Origin: a bacterium | GTDB taxonomy: Bacteria; Chloroflexota; Dormibacteria; Aeolococcales; Bog-877 | Direction: 5' to 3' | Assembly: GCA_021791415.1 (NCBI GenBank) | Contig: JAJYWQ010000058.1 | Span: 1 to 64,000 of the forward strand | DNA: 64,000 nt | Shown here: one piece after another, positions 1-8,215 of the stretch | Position numbering within the stretch: position 1 is the first letter of the stretch | Layout: each line of letters opens with the position of its first letter | Program-made: the position numbers and the translations under genes | Notes under the pieces: generated by a model | The model's input: the letters and a program-made list of their open reading frames with translations, nothing else | Told to the model about the DNA's origin: nothing | Database searches by the model: none

Positions 1-11
1 CGTCGGCTCCA
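1..11 (+). tRNA. 3' terminus of a tRNA (probably tRNA-Thr) truncated by the window edge, with encoded CCA; probable attL side
   Basis: cgtcggctcca at 1-11 matches the acceptor 3' strand of the partial tRNA at 2587-2595 (cgtcggctc). Confidence 0.6.
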
Positions 12-71
12 TATTTGATCGCAAAGTTGGGTCGCCAGCAGTCGCCAGAGACCGTGAAAGGTCGTTCCGTG

Positions 72-90
72 AGTGGTCAACTAAGTGGTC
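72..90 (+). repeat. 19-bp direct repeat copy 1 (agtggtcaactaagtggtc)
   Basis: Identical to 2490-2508; contains two copies of aGTGGTC. Confidence 0.85.
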
Positions 91-1602
91 CAACCCCACT
101 TCGGGCTCTGGGCCAAGCAGCCTCCCGAGCCGGTCGGCGGCGTCCCGCTCGAGCGCGTCAGCCACGCCGCCGTAATGACGGCTGGTGAGAGCGACGCTGG
201 AGTGACCGAGTTTGCGGCTGACCACAGAGATATCCGCTCCCGATGCCAGCATGAGCGCCCCGTGGGCGTCCCTCAGGGCGTGCCAGGGAAACTTCGGCAG
301 GGCCGCTTTCTGGAGCGCGTCCGGGAAGAGGTGGGTGAGGCTGGTACCACTCCGAGGCGCTCCCTTCGTCGTGGTGAACTCGAGGCCGGGGATCGGCTGG
401 TGCCAGCGCGCCCCAGCCGCAAGCTGGGCTTCGAGCTGGGTCTGGCGCTCAGCGCCCCTACACCCACTTCCGGGAGGGCGACAACGCGCCTGCTGCTGGC
501 GGACTTGGGCTCAACCAAGTGGTAGGCTCCAGCGATCCGCTGAAGTTCCATCCGCACTGAGAGGCTTCAACGCTCGAAGTCGATATCCTCCCAACGGAGC
601 CCGAGTTGCTCGCCTTGGCGTAGACCCGTGGTGATCGCCACGGCCACTAGCCGTTGCAGGCCGGGATTGGGACAGGCATCCAAGACCGACCGCAGCTGCT
701 CTGGTGACAGCACCACTGGCTGCGGCGGTGCGAGGTGGGGAGGATCGGCCAGCTTCGCGACGTTGCGGGCCACCTGGCCCCACTGCTCAGCGTCGGCCAA
801 CGCCGCCCGCAAGACTGCCCTGCTATGCGCCGCCGTCCTCGGGCTCAACCCGTCCTGCTGTACCTGAGCCATCATGCGGGACACGTCCGCCGGGCTCAGC
901 TTGGCGAGCCGGATGGCTCCGAGTTGGGGGATCAGTTGGCGCTCGGCGAGCTGGCGGAAGCGTGTGAAGCTGGATGGCCGAAGCCGGGGCTCGACCACCT
1001 GGAGCCACTCGGCGAGGAAGTTGCCGACCGTAATGCGCTCATCGACCACCGGCTGGCCCTCGTCGAGCTGTCTTCGGAGTTGGCGCAGTTTGAGCACCAC
1101 ATCCTGTCGGGTGCAGCCATAGACCGATCTGGCCCGGTGCTTTCCCCTCTCCCACCCGAGCTCAATGCGGCCCTCCCAACGGCCGTCGGCTCGGAGCCGA
1201 ATGGTCCCCTCGCCCTGACCTCCGCGGCGGGTCATTGCAAGTGGACCGTGGCCTGCCAAATGGTACGCGGGCGCGCGAGAGAGAGGGGTGGTTAGCGGGA
1301 TTTGGCGGCCGGGGCCCTGCTTCCCGCTTCCTCGCCGAGTGGCTCCCGGCTATGGATCCGGGTGCCGACCACCCTTCCGCTGATCGTGTCAGGTAGTGCC
1401 TGTGCTCCTGCCGAAGTCGTCGGTGCGTGATAGGGGCGTCGGGTGCCGGGCTCGACAGTGATGGGGGCGGGCACCCAAATACCTGCCTGGACCCCCGCGA
1501 GAATCCGGTCTAGCTCTTGGTGCCGTCGTGGTGGTGGAAATCCCGTTGGAGAATGAAGCCTATCCTGATGAGCAGACCATACTGGCGGTGTATACTCGGC
1601 GT

Positions 1603-1866
1603 ATGGATAGCGGTCCGGTCGCGTGGGACGCGGCCAACCGCAAGCACCTGGGCCGGGCTCACCCGGAACGAAACATAACCCTGGACGAGATTGAAGAGGC
1701 CATGACCGATCCGGATCGAGTCGATGAACCAGACCCGCAGCGGGAACCCGTCCGGGTATTGCGGGGCCGTACACGCGCTGGGCGCTTGCTCTATGTGGCC
1801 TATGTCCCGCTCTCATCGGGCCGGTACCCAGTTCATGCGCACGCCATTGGGAGGCGGGGACGATGA
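1603..1866 (+). CDS. BrnT-like (DUF497) toxin family protein
   Basis: VAWDAANRKHLGRAHPERNITLDEIEEAMTDPDRV...RGRTRAGRLLYVAYVPL resembles BrnT; followed by an overlapping RHH gene. Confidence 0.6.
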   Translation: MDSGPVAWDAANRKHLGRAHPERNITLDEIEEAMTDPDRVDEPDPQREPVRVLRGRTRAGRLLYVAYVPLSSGRYPVHAHAIGRRGR

Positions 1867-2135
1867 CCAACGACCGAGCGATTGGGCAACGGTTCGGTCC
1901 AGAGGCACATCAGTATGACCCCTACGAGGGAATGACTGGTGATGAGTTCGTGGCTGAGGTGGAAGCGGCTTTCACTGCGGCGCGGAAGCATCAACGGGCC
2001 ATCTCGTTGAAGCTGCCGGAGGAGCTACTTGAGCGGACCAAGGCCGAGGCGTCGCGGCACGGGCTCCCGTATCAGACGTTCATCAAGGTGGTGCTGGAGA
2101 AGAGCTTGGACCGGCTGGGCCGGGGCCGAGTTTGA
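1863..2135 (+). CDS. CopG/ribbon-helix-helix antitoxin-like protein
   Basis: AISLKLPEELLERTKAEASRHGLPYQTFIKVVLEKSL C-terminal RHH; 4-bp overlap with the upstream toxin-like gene. Confidence 0.65.
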   Translation: MTNDRAIGQRFGPEAHQYDPYEGMTGDEFVAEVEAAFTAARKHQRAISLKLPEELLERTKAEASRHGLPYQTFIKVVLEKSLDRLGRGRV

Positions 2136-2416
2136 CCGTGAAAGCACCACGGATGAGCGCCTACTTGGCAGCTGAGCCCTTGCACGGGCACCCGGTGGTG
2201 CTGGAGCGCTCGCGAACCGGACTCGGGGCCTACGCGCCGGACCATCCGGGATGCGTTGCCATGGGGCCGACGGTGGCCGTGACCTTGGAGCGCATGGCTG
2301 GAGACATAGCCGCCCACTTGGCCGGGATGTGTGAGGATGGCGAGCCCATCCCGGAGCCCTCGGCCAGTGTCGCCATCGTAAGGCCAGCGGCTTCCCGAGG
2401 CGAGTCGTCCGTCTAG
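2132..2416 (+). CDS. HicB-like antitoxin-fold protein
   Basis: VVLERSRTGLGAYAPDHPGCVAMGPTVAVTLERMAGDIAAHLAGMCEDGEPIPEPS is HicB-like; overlaps the preceding ORF by 4 bp. Confidence 0.6.
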   Translation: MTVKAPRMSAYLAAEPLHGHPVVLERSRTGLGAYAPDHPGCVAMGPTVAVTLERMAGDIAAHLAGMCEDGEPIPEPSASVAIVRPAASRGESSV

Positions 2417-2489
2417 CGTCGGCCGATGTGGCGCTGAGGCCGCCAAGCCCAGTGAGACGGGGGCGATGTACTGGCGATAGGCGGCCGCT

Positions 2490-2508
2490 AGTGGTCAACT
2501 AAGTGGTC
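2490..2508 (+). repeat. 19-bp direct repeat copy 2 (agtggtcaactaagtggtc)
   Basis: Identical to 72-90. Confidence 0.85.
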
Positions 2509-2545
2509 ATGGCACTTCGGAGCAACATGGCACTGATCGCAGAGA

Positions 2546-2595
2546 CGGCGGTTTCGTAAACCGCTGGCCGGGAGTTCGAATCTCCCCGTCGGCTC
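2546..2595 (+). tRNA. Truncated tRNA-Thr(CGT) 3' segment; probable attR
   Basis: Anticodon arm gcggtTTCGTAAaccgc, T-arm GGGAGTTCGAATCTCCC and 3' acceptor CGTCGGC present, but no 5' acceptor or D-arm upstream. Confidence 0.75.
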
Positions 2596-2713
2596 TCTAG
2601 TCTGATCTCAGTGGGTACCGCTGGATCACTGGCCCGGCGCGTTCGCGTCCTACCGCAGTTCTCAGCCCTCAAGTGCCGAACGCTCTCGGTTAGACCGCCT
2701 GATGGCCAGCGGC

Positions 2714-3919
2714 TCAGAGCGAGTCGAGGAATCGGCGAACCGCGAGGTTCCACGCCTCGGGATCCTCGAAATAAGGGGAGTGGCCGCACCCGCTTAGTTC
2801 CACGATCCGGCTATTGGGTAGCAGGCCGGCGAGCGCCCGGACTGCAGGCGGGGCGATGAGGGTGTCGCCGTCGCCAACCAGGCAAAGCACCGGCATGGTC
2901 AGGCGGGCCGCCTCTGACTCGTCGTGGCTGACCTGTATCAACCGCGGGAACATGACGGCCGGATCTGCGCCGCCCATGCCCCCCAGAGACTGGTAAAGGT
3001 GCGCACGTTCGGGATGGCGTTCGCTGAAGGCCTTCCCAAGCGCCCGGTGCGCGCCGAGCACCTCCGGGGCCTCGAAGCGGGCGGCGGGCCCGCGGTCCCA
3101 CGCGACCTCTATCGCGGGTGAGGTGATGCCCCCTAGGGTGTCCGCGAGCACGAGGCTGCGCGCCAGCCCCGGACGGGCGAGCGCAACCCCTACAGTCGTC
3201 CAACCGCCCATGGACTGGCCGACTAGGTCCGCTCTGTCCACTCCAAGATGGTCTAGGACCGCCAGCAGGTCACCGACGGCGACCTCCGGACCCGAGAGCC
3301 CGGCGAGGTCGCTGGAGCGGCCATAACCACGGTGGTCCCACGTGATCACCTTGCGGTCCGCAGCGAAAGGTGCCACCTGCTGGTACCACACGGCGTGATT
3401 CCCGCCGGCGCCGTGGCTCAAAACCATTGGCACCCCTCCCTCACCCACGACCTCGAAGTAGATCTGCTCCCCTCCACTTTCCACGAACCCCGTGCGGCGG
3501 GGGAGCGCTTTCGAGGCGCCAGTTGCGTCCGCCCGGGCGGCCCGGCTCCGGACCGCGACGCAGTCCATCTCCACCCTTGCGCCCAGCACCAGTTCCACCC
3601 CGCCGACGGCGATCCGAGCCGGCGGGGTCTCGCGGAAGAATGCGCTGTACGCCTCGTTCATCGCCGCGAACTCGGCCATGTCGGCCATGTACACGTTCAC
3701 CTTCACCACGTCGTCCCAGGTGGCTCCAGCGGCACGGAGGATCTGATTGATATTGACGAGCGTCTGGGTGGTCTCGGCCCTGATGCCGCCGGGGACGAGC
3801 GACGGGCCATCGGCGCCGATCGTCCCGGACACGTGTATCACGTCGCCCGCCACGCCGGCATGCGAGAACTGCGGCAGCCGTCCCAGGCCCTCAACTACGA
3901 GGCGCTCAACCCTGCTCAT
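2714..3919 (-). CDS. RidA/YjgF-family domain fused to alpha/beta hydrolase
   Basis: N-term VIHVSGTIGADG...TLVNINQILRAAGATWDDVVKVNVYMADM (RidA). C-term LSHGAGGNHAVW, GQSMGGW nucleophile elbow and GCGHSPYFEDPEAW catalytic His region. Confidence 0.85.
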   Translation of the reverse strand: MSRVERLVVEGLGRLPQFSHAGVAGDVIHVSGTIGADGPSLVPGGIRAETTQTLVNINQILRAAGATWDDVVKVNVYMADMAEFAAMNEAYSAFFRETPPARIAVGGVELVLGARVEMDCVAVRSRAARADATGASKALPRRTGFVESGGEQIYFEVVGEGGVPMVLSHGAGGNHAVWYQQVAPFAADRKVITWDHRGYGRSSDLAGLSGPEVAVGDLLAVLDHLGVDRADLVGQSMGGWTTVGVALARPGLARSLVLADTLGGITSPAIEVAWDRGPAARFEAPEVLGAHRALGKAFSERHPERAHLYQSLGGMGGADPAVMFPRLIQVSHDESEAARLTMPVLCLVGDGDTLIAPPAVRALAGLLPNSRIVELSGCGHSPYFEDPEAWNLAVRRFLDSL

Positions 3920-4617
3920 CGGGCCATCCTTGCACCGCGGGACCGTTCACGCTCGTGTCGCGCGTCGCGGTGCCGGTGACTATCGACCGCGAGTCGAATG
4001 GCCGCGATCCAACTGCTGGTGGGAGTTCCAGGTCGTGACTCCCGGTGACGGCAAGTACCGCCATCGACGGGAGCGCGGACCCGAGTTCCACGAGCCGCAG
4101 TGTACCGGGCCAGGACGCAGTTTGCGGCACCACGGACGGGCGGCAAACTGAGTGCATCCATCCCGGATCCCTCGTCACCCGCGCCGCGAACTCGGCGCTC
4201 CACAATCTCGCCGCAGTGCGCGGCCAGTGATGGCCGACCTTCCCGTCTACAAGGCCCAGTGGCCGGAGTCACCTCTACCGCGCGGCACGGCTATCGGAGT
4301 CGGTTAGGGCGGTGCGCCGGGGCCCGGAACCGGCGATCCGAAGTGCGTCACCAGGAGGGTCCGCAACCTCGCTGTGGACCGGACCGTGGCACGCGCCTGT
4401 GTGTGGAGGACGCTCTGGGGCGACCGGTAGCAGGGCGCAGCGCCCACCGGCCGCCAGATCGCCGCGAGTCCGACATCCCGCGGGACGGGTTCGCGGCAGC
4501 GGGCCTCGGTGCGGCCGGAGCGAGGCGGTCATCCCGCGAGTCACCACTATTCCACGTCCGACCGGCTCGGCCGAGGTGCAGTCCCCAGTCCGCCCCGGAG
4601 GCAGGGGGAGATGCGAC

Positions 4618-5829
4618 TCAGATGTCCTGGAGCCCGGAGATCAACCGGTCCACGTCAGCGTGGTCGTTGTAGTGGACCAGCCCGGCACGTACCGCACCCT
4701 GGGGCTGAAGTCCCAGCGCCCGCGTTATCTCATAGGCATAGTTGTCCCCACTCCACACATTGACACCCCGTGCCGCTAGAAGGGACGCGACGCCGTCGGG
4801 AGTGTGCCCTGCCACGGTGAAATAGGCCGTTGGGGCGCGCCGGACGGCTCGACCGAAGACGGTGATCCCAGGCATCTCCAACAGGGCCCCGAGCAGGACT
4901 TTGAAGAGGCGTTCCTCACTCGCCTCGACCGCGGCCATGGCCCGAAGGATCCGCTGCCGGCGCGACCCGGGGGCCGTACCTGCCAGGCCGGCCAGATGCT
5001 CGACCGCGGCCGTCACCCCGGCGTAGTCGGCGAATGGTGGCGTCCCCAGCTGGAAGCGGTCCGGAACACTGTCGCTGGCGGGGAGCAACTTATCGGGCCT
5101 AAAGCGATCGAGAAGGTCAGGCGGAGCCACCAGGGCGGCCACATGCGGCCCGCACCACTTGTACGCCGAGGTGACATAGAAGTCAGCTCCCAGGCTTTGG
5201 ACGTCCACCGGGGAGTGAGGGGTGGCGTGGACCCCGTCCACGTAGGTCAAGGCCCCTTCGCGGTGGGCAATGGCGCTGATACCGGAGACGTCAGGTCGGG
5301 TGCCGAGGACGTTGCTGGCGGCGGTGACCGCCACCAGTCTGGTCCTAGGGCCGACCAGTCTTTCGTACTGCTCCAGCGGGAGCTCCCCGGAGTCGAGGTC
5401 CACCTCCGCCACCCGCACCGTGGCACCGGCCCGGGACGCAGCCTGCACCCAAGGGCGGAAGTTGCCGTCGTGCTCCAACCGCGATATGACGATCTCGTCG
5501 CCGGGCGACCACTCGCGGGCCAGCAGGTCGGAGAACTTGTAGGTGAGCGACGTCATGCTGGGGCCCATCACGACGCCTTGGGGATCCCCACCGACCAGGT
5601 CGGCGACCGCTTGCCGGCACTCGGCGACCAGGTAGTTAGCGTGCTGGCTGGCTGGGAAGAAGCCGTCGGTGTTGCTGAGACCATGCCGATAGGCGCCCGC
5701 GATCGCCGAGATCACCGCTGCCGGCGTCTGGGTGCCCGCGGCTGCGTCCAGGTAGGCACGGCCATCCGCCAGCGCGGGGAACTCCGTCCGGATGGCGCGA
5801 GTGTCAAGTTCGGTGGTGTCGTTGATCAT
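4618..5829 (-). CDS. Class V aminotransferase / cysteine desulfurase-like protein
   Basis: YLDAAAGTQTP, EIVISRLEHDGNFRPW, YVDGVHATPHSPVDVQSLGADFYVTSAYKWCGPHVAAL (PLP-Lys context); start MINDTTELD preceded by ggggagg. Confidence 0.8.
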   Translation of the reverse strand: MINDTTELDTRAIRTEFPALADGRAYLDAAAGTQTPAAVISAIAGAYRHGLSNTDGFFPASQHANYLVAECRQAVADLVGGDPQGVVMGPSMTSLTYKFSDLLAREWSPGDEIVISRLEHDGNFRPWVQAASRAGATVRVAEVDLDSGELPLEQYERLVGPRTRLVAVTAASNVLGTRPDVSGISAIAHREGALTYVDGVHATPHSPVDVQSLGADFYVTSAYKWCGPHVAALVAPPDLLDRFRPDKLLPASDSVPDRFQLGTPPFADYAGVTAAVEHLAGLAGTAPGSRRQRILRAMAAVEASEERLFKVLLGALLEMPGITVFGRAVRRAPTAYFTVAGHTPDGVASLLAARGVNVWSGDNYAYEITRALGLQPQGAVRAGLVHYNDHADVDRLISGLQDI

Positions 5830-6016
5830 GTGCCTCCCCGGCATCCGTATGGCCTCCCACTTCGATTCTAGGAGGGCGGCATCGCGCCCACGCGGCGAAA
5901 GTGGCCCGGGCCAGGAGCGGTGCCGGAAGGGGCGCCGTGGGTAGACCGGGGAGTACACAACACCCGAGACCTAGAATCCGTGTTGGAGGTGGACCTCTGG
6001 CTGGTGTGCGCCGGCC

Positions 6017-6706
6017 GTGCCTGATCGCCCGCGGAGTTGGGAGTCTCACGTGGAACCGGAGCTCGACGAGGACCTGGACGGTGTACCCACGGCCGGAGGC
6101 GTGCGCGCGCTGAGCCCGGCGAGGTGGGCGGAGCTCCAAGCTCACTCCGCCGCCATACTCTCGGGGTTGGGGCTCGACTTGGACACCCCTTCGACCCGGG
6201 ACACGCCCCGACGGTTCCTGCGCGCCCTGTATGACGCCACCTCGGGGTACGATGGAGATCCCAAGCTGCTGACGGTGTTCCCCACCGAGTGCCGCGGAGG
6301 GGCGGACTGCCGCATCAGTCAGATCATCGAGGGGCCAGTCCCCTTCTTTGCCGTCTGCGAGCACCATGCGCTGCCCTTCCATGGGACGGCCCACGTGGCC
6401 TACATCGCCCACGAGCACATAGTCGGCCTGTCCAAGCTGACCCGGTTGGTGCAGGTCTACAGCCGCCGGTTCACCGTTCAGGAGCGAATCGGTCAGGAGA
6501 TCGCCGACTGGATGGTGGAGCATCTCCAGCCCCACGGAGTCGCGGTCCACCTCGAGGCGGCCCACCTCTGCACCCAGATGCGGGGAGTCCGGGATGACCG
6601 CACCCGCACGGCGACGACCTTCTGGCGCGGGGCCTACGAGTCGGACCCGGAACTGCGGAATGACTTCATGGGCACGGTGTGGCAGCACCATCAGACCCAC
6701 CCCTGA
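6017..6706 (+). CDS. folE: GTP cyclohydrolase I (start uncertain)
   Basis: TRDTPRRFLRAL, FFAVCEHHALPFHGTAHVAYI, IVGLSKLTRLVQVYSRRFTVQERI, AHLCTQMRGVR. Confidence 0.92.
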   Translation: MPDRPRSWESHVEPELDEDLDGVPTAGGVRALSPARWAELQAHSAAILSGLGLDLDTPSTRDTPRRFLRALYDATSGYDGDPKLLTVFPTECRGGADCRISQIIEGPVPFFAVCEHHALPFHGTAHVAYIAHEHIVGLSKLTRLVQVYSRRFTVQERIGQEIADWMVEHLQPHGVAVHLEAAHLCTQMRGVRDDRTRTATTFWRGAYESDPELRNDFMGTVWQHHQTHP

Positions 6707-7362
6707 CGGTGGTGGGCGGCGCCACCGGGGCGCTTGGCCGCGCCGTGGTGCTGGAGCTCTCCAGGCGGGGACACCGTGTGGTGGCCATCGGGCGCACCGC
6801 GGCTGACGTCCCTGGTGCGATTCGGACGCTGGCGGCCGACCTGACGGCGCGGGACGGGGCCGAGGCGGTTTTCGGGGAGGTCGGGGCCATGGGAGAGGTG
6901 GACTCCCTGGTGAACGTGGCCGGCGGATTCGCTCCGGGCTCGGTGGTCGAGGGAGCCGACACCGCGCTCCACCAGATGCTGGCCGTGAACCTTGAGACGG
7001 CCTGGTGGAGCTGTCGGGCGGCGGCCCCGCTCCTCACCAGGCATGGGGGTGGGGCCATCGTCAACGTGGCTTCCAGGTCGGCGGTGGGGCCAGCGGGGGG
7101 CGCCGCCGCCTATGCCGTCTCCAAGGCGGCCGTCCTGCGCCTGACCGAGGTGCTGGCCGCCGAGCTGGCGCCGTCCCGAGTCCGGGTGAACGCGGTCCTT
7201 CCCGGCGTGATCGCCACTGCCGCCAACCGAGAGACAATGCCCGCCAAGCGGATGGCAGCCGCCGTGCCACCCGGGGCCCTAGCGGCTGTGATCGCCTTCC
7301 TGATCTCGGACGCCGCCTGGCCGATCAGCGGGGCGCTCATCCCGACCTACGGCTGGAGCTGA
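6679..7362 (+). CDS. Short-chain dehydrogenase/reductase
   Basis: VVGGATGALGRAVV cofactor motif, VNVAGGF, YAVSKAAVLRLTEVLAAELAPSRVRVNAVLPG; overlaps folE 3' end. Confidence 0.85.
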   Translation: MAAPSDPPLTVVGGATGALGRAVVLELSRRGHRVVAIGRTAADVPGAIRTLAADLTARDGAEAVFGEVGAMGEVDSLVNVAGGFAPGSVVEGADTALHQMLAVNLETAWWSCRAAAPLLTRHGGGAIVNVASRSAVGPAGGAAAYAVSKAAVLRLTEVLAAELAPSRVRVNAVLPGVIATAANRETMPAKRMAAAVPPGALAAVIAFLISDAAWPISGALIPTYGWS

Positions 7363-7366
7363 TGGA

Positions 7367-8215
7367 ATGGGGCCGCTTGAGGTCCTGAAGGAGGCCGACG
7401 GCCAGGGGCCGGCGGAGATGCCGACCGCCCTGAGGGAGCTGTACGGCGGCCAGCTTGTCCTGCGGCCTCCGGTCGTGTTCGCCAACTTTGTCTCGTCCCT
7501 GGACGGGGTGGTGCACATTCCGGGGACCGGCAAGGTGGGGCGCGTTCTCAGTGGCGACAGTCAGGGAGACAGGTTCGTGATGGGCTTGCTCCGCGCCTGC
7601 GCCGACGCGGTCCTGATCGGGGCCGGGACCCTTCGCGCCAGTCCCGCCTCCAACTGGACGCCCGCGCAAGCGTTCCCCGAGCAGGCTGTGGCCTTCCAGG
7701 AGCTGCGGCTCCGAAGGGGGCTGGCCCCCAGCCCCCGGGTAGTGGTGGCATCCGCCAGCGGGGAGCTGGACCCGGCCCACCCCGGCCTCCGGGGTGCCCT
7801 GGTCGTCACCGGGGCTTCGGGCGCTGACCACCTGCCAGGGGAGTTGGACGCCGAGGTGCTGATAGTCCCGGAGGGCCCCTCGGGGCTGGATCTCCGCTCC
7901 ATGCTGGGGCAGGTGGTGCACCGGGGCTTGCCGACCATCCTCAGTGAGGCGGGCCCCCGCCTCACCGAGAGGTTGGTGGCGCAGGGGCTGCTGGATGAGC
8001 TCTTTCTGACCCTCTCACCGCTGCTGGCCGGTTGGCCAGCTGGCGGCGGGCGCAGGGGGCTGGTGGGCCAGACGGAGCTGCTCCCCCACCGGAGCGTGGG
8101 CGGCGAGCTGGTGTCGGCTCGGCGCCAGGGATCCCACCTCTTCCTCCGTTACCGCCTGACGGGGGCGGGGCCTGGGCTGTCGGGCGGGCTCAGCGGGGAA
8201 CTGCCTTCGGCCTGA
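7367..8215 (+). CDS. RibD C-terminal / dihydrofolate-reductase-like reductase
   Basis: VFANFVSSLDGVVHIPG, DAVLIGAGTLRASPA, GLPTILSEAGPRLTERLVAQGLLDELFLTLSPLLAG. Confidence 0.8.
   Translation: MGPLEVLKEADGQGPAEMPTALRELYGGQLVLRPPVVFANFVSSLDGVVHIPGTGKVGRVLSGDSQGDRFVMGLLRACADAVLIGAGTLRASPASNWTPAQAFPEQAVAFQELRLRRGLAPSPRVVVASASGELDPAHPGLRGALVVTGASGADHLPGELDAEVLIVPEGPSGLDLRSMLGQVVHRGLPTILSEAGPRLTERLVAQGLLDELFLTLSPLLAGWPAGGGRRGLVGQTELLPHRSVGGELVSARRQGSHLFLRYRLTGAGPGLSGGLSGELPSA

Larger units (their letters stand above)
1..1259 (-). pseudogene. Tyrosine-recombinase (phage-type) integrase, disrupted by about two frameshifts
   Basis: N-terminal ORF 567-1259 has ITTGLRQGEQLGLRWEDIDFE (first catalytic Arg box), then stops. 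Homology resumes in other frames: RMELQRIAGAYHLVEPKSASSRRVVALP near 550-460 and FPWHALRDAHGALMLASGADISVVSRKLGHSSVALTSRHYGGV near 290-160. Confidence 0.8.

Noticed and set aside
1292-1870. 192-aa minus-strand ORF opposite the BrnT-like gene
   Set aside because: No family motif; the plus-strand frame has BrnT-like residues and is overlapped by the RHH gene
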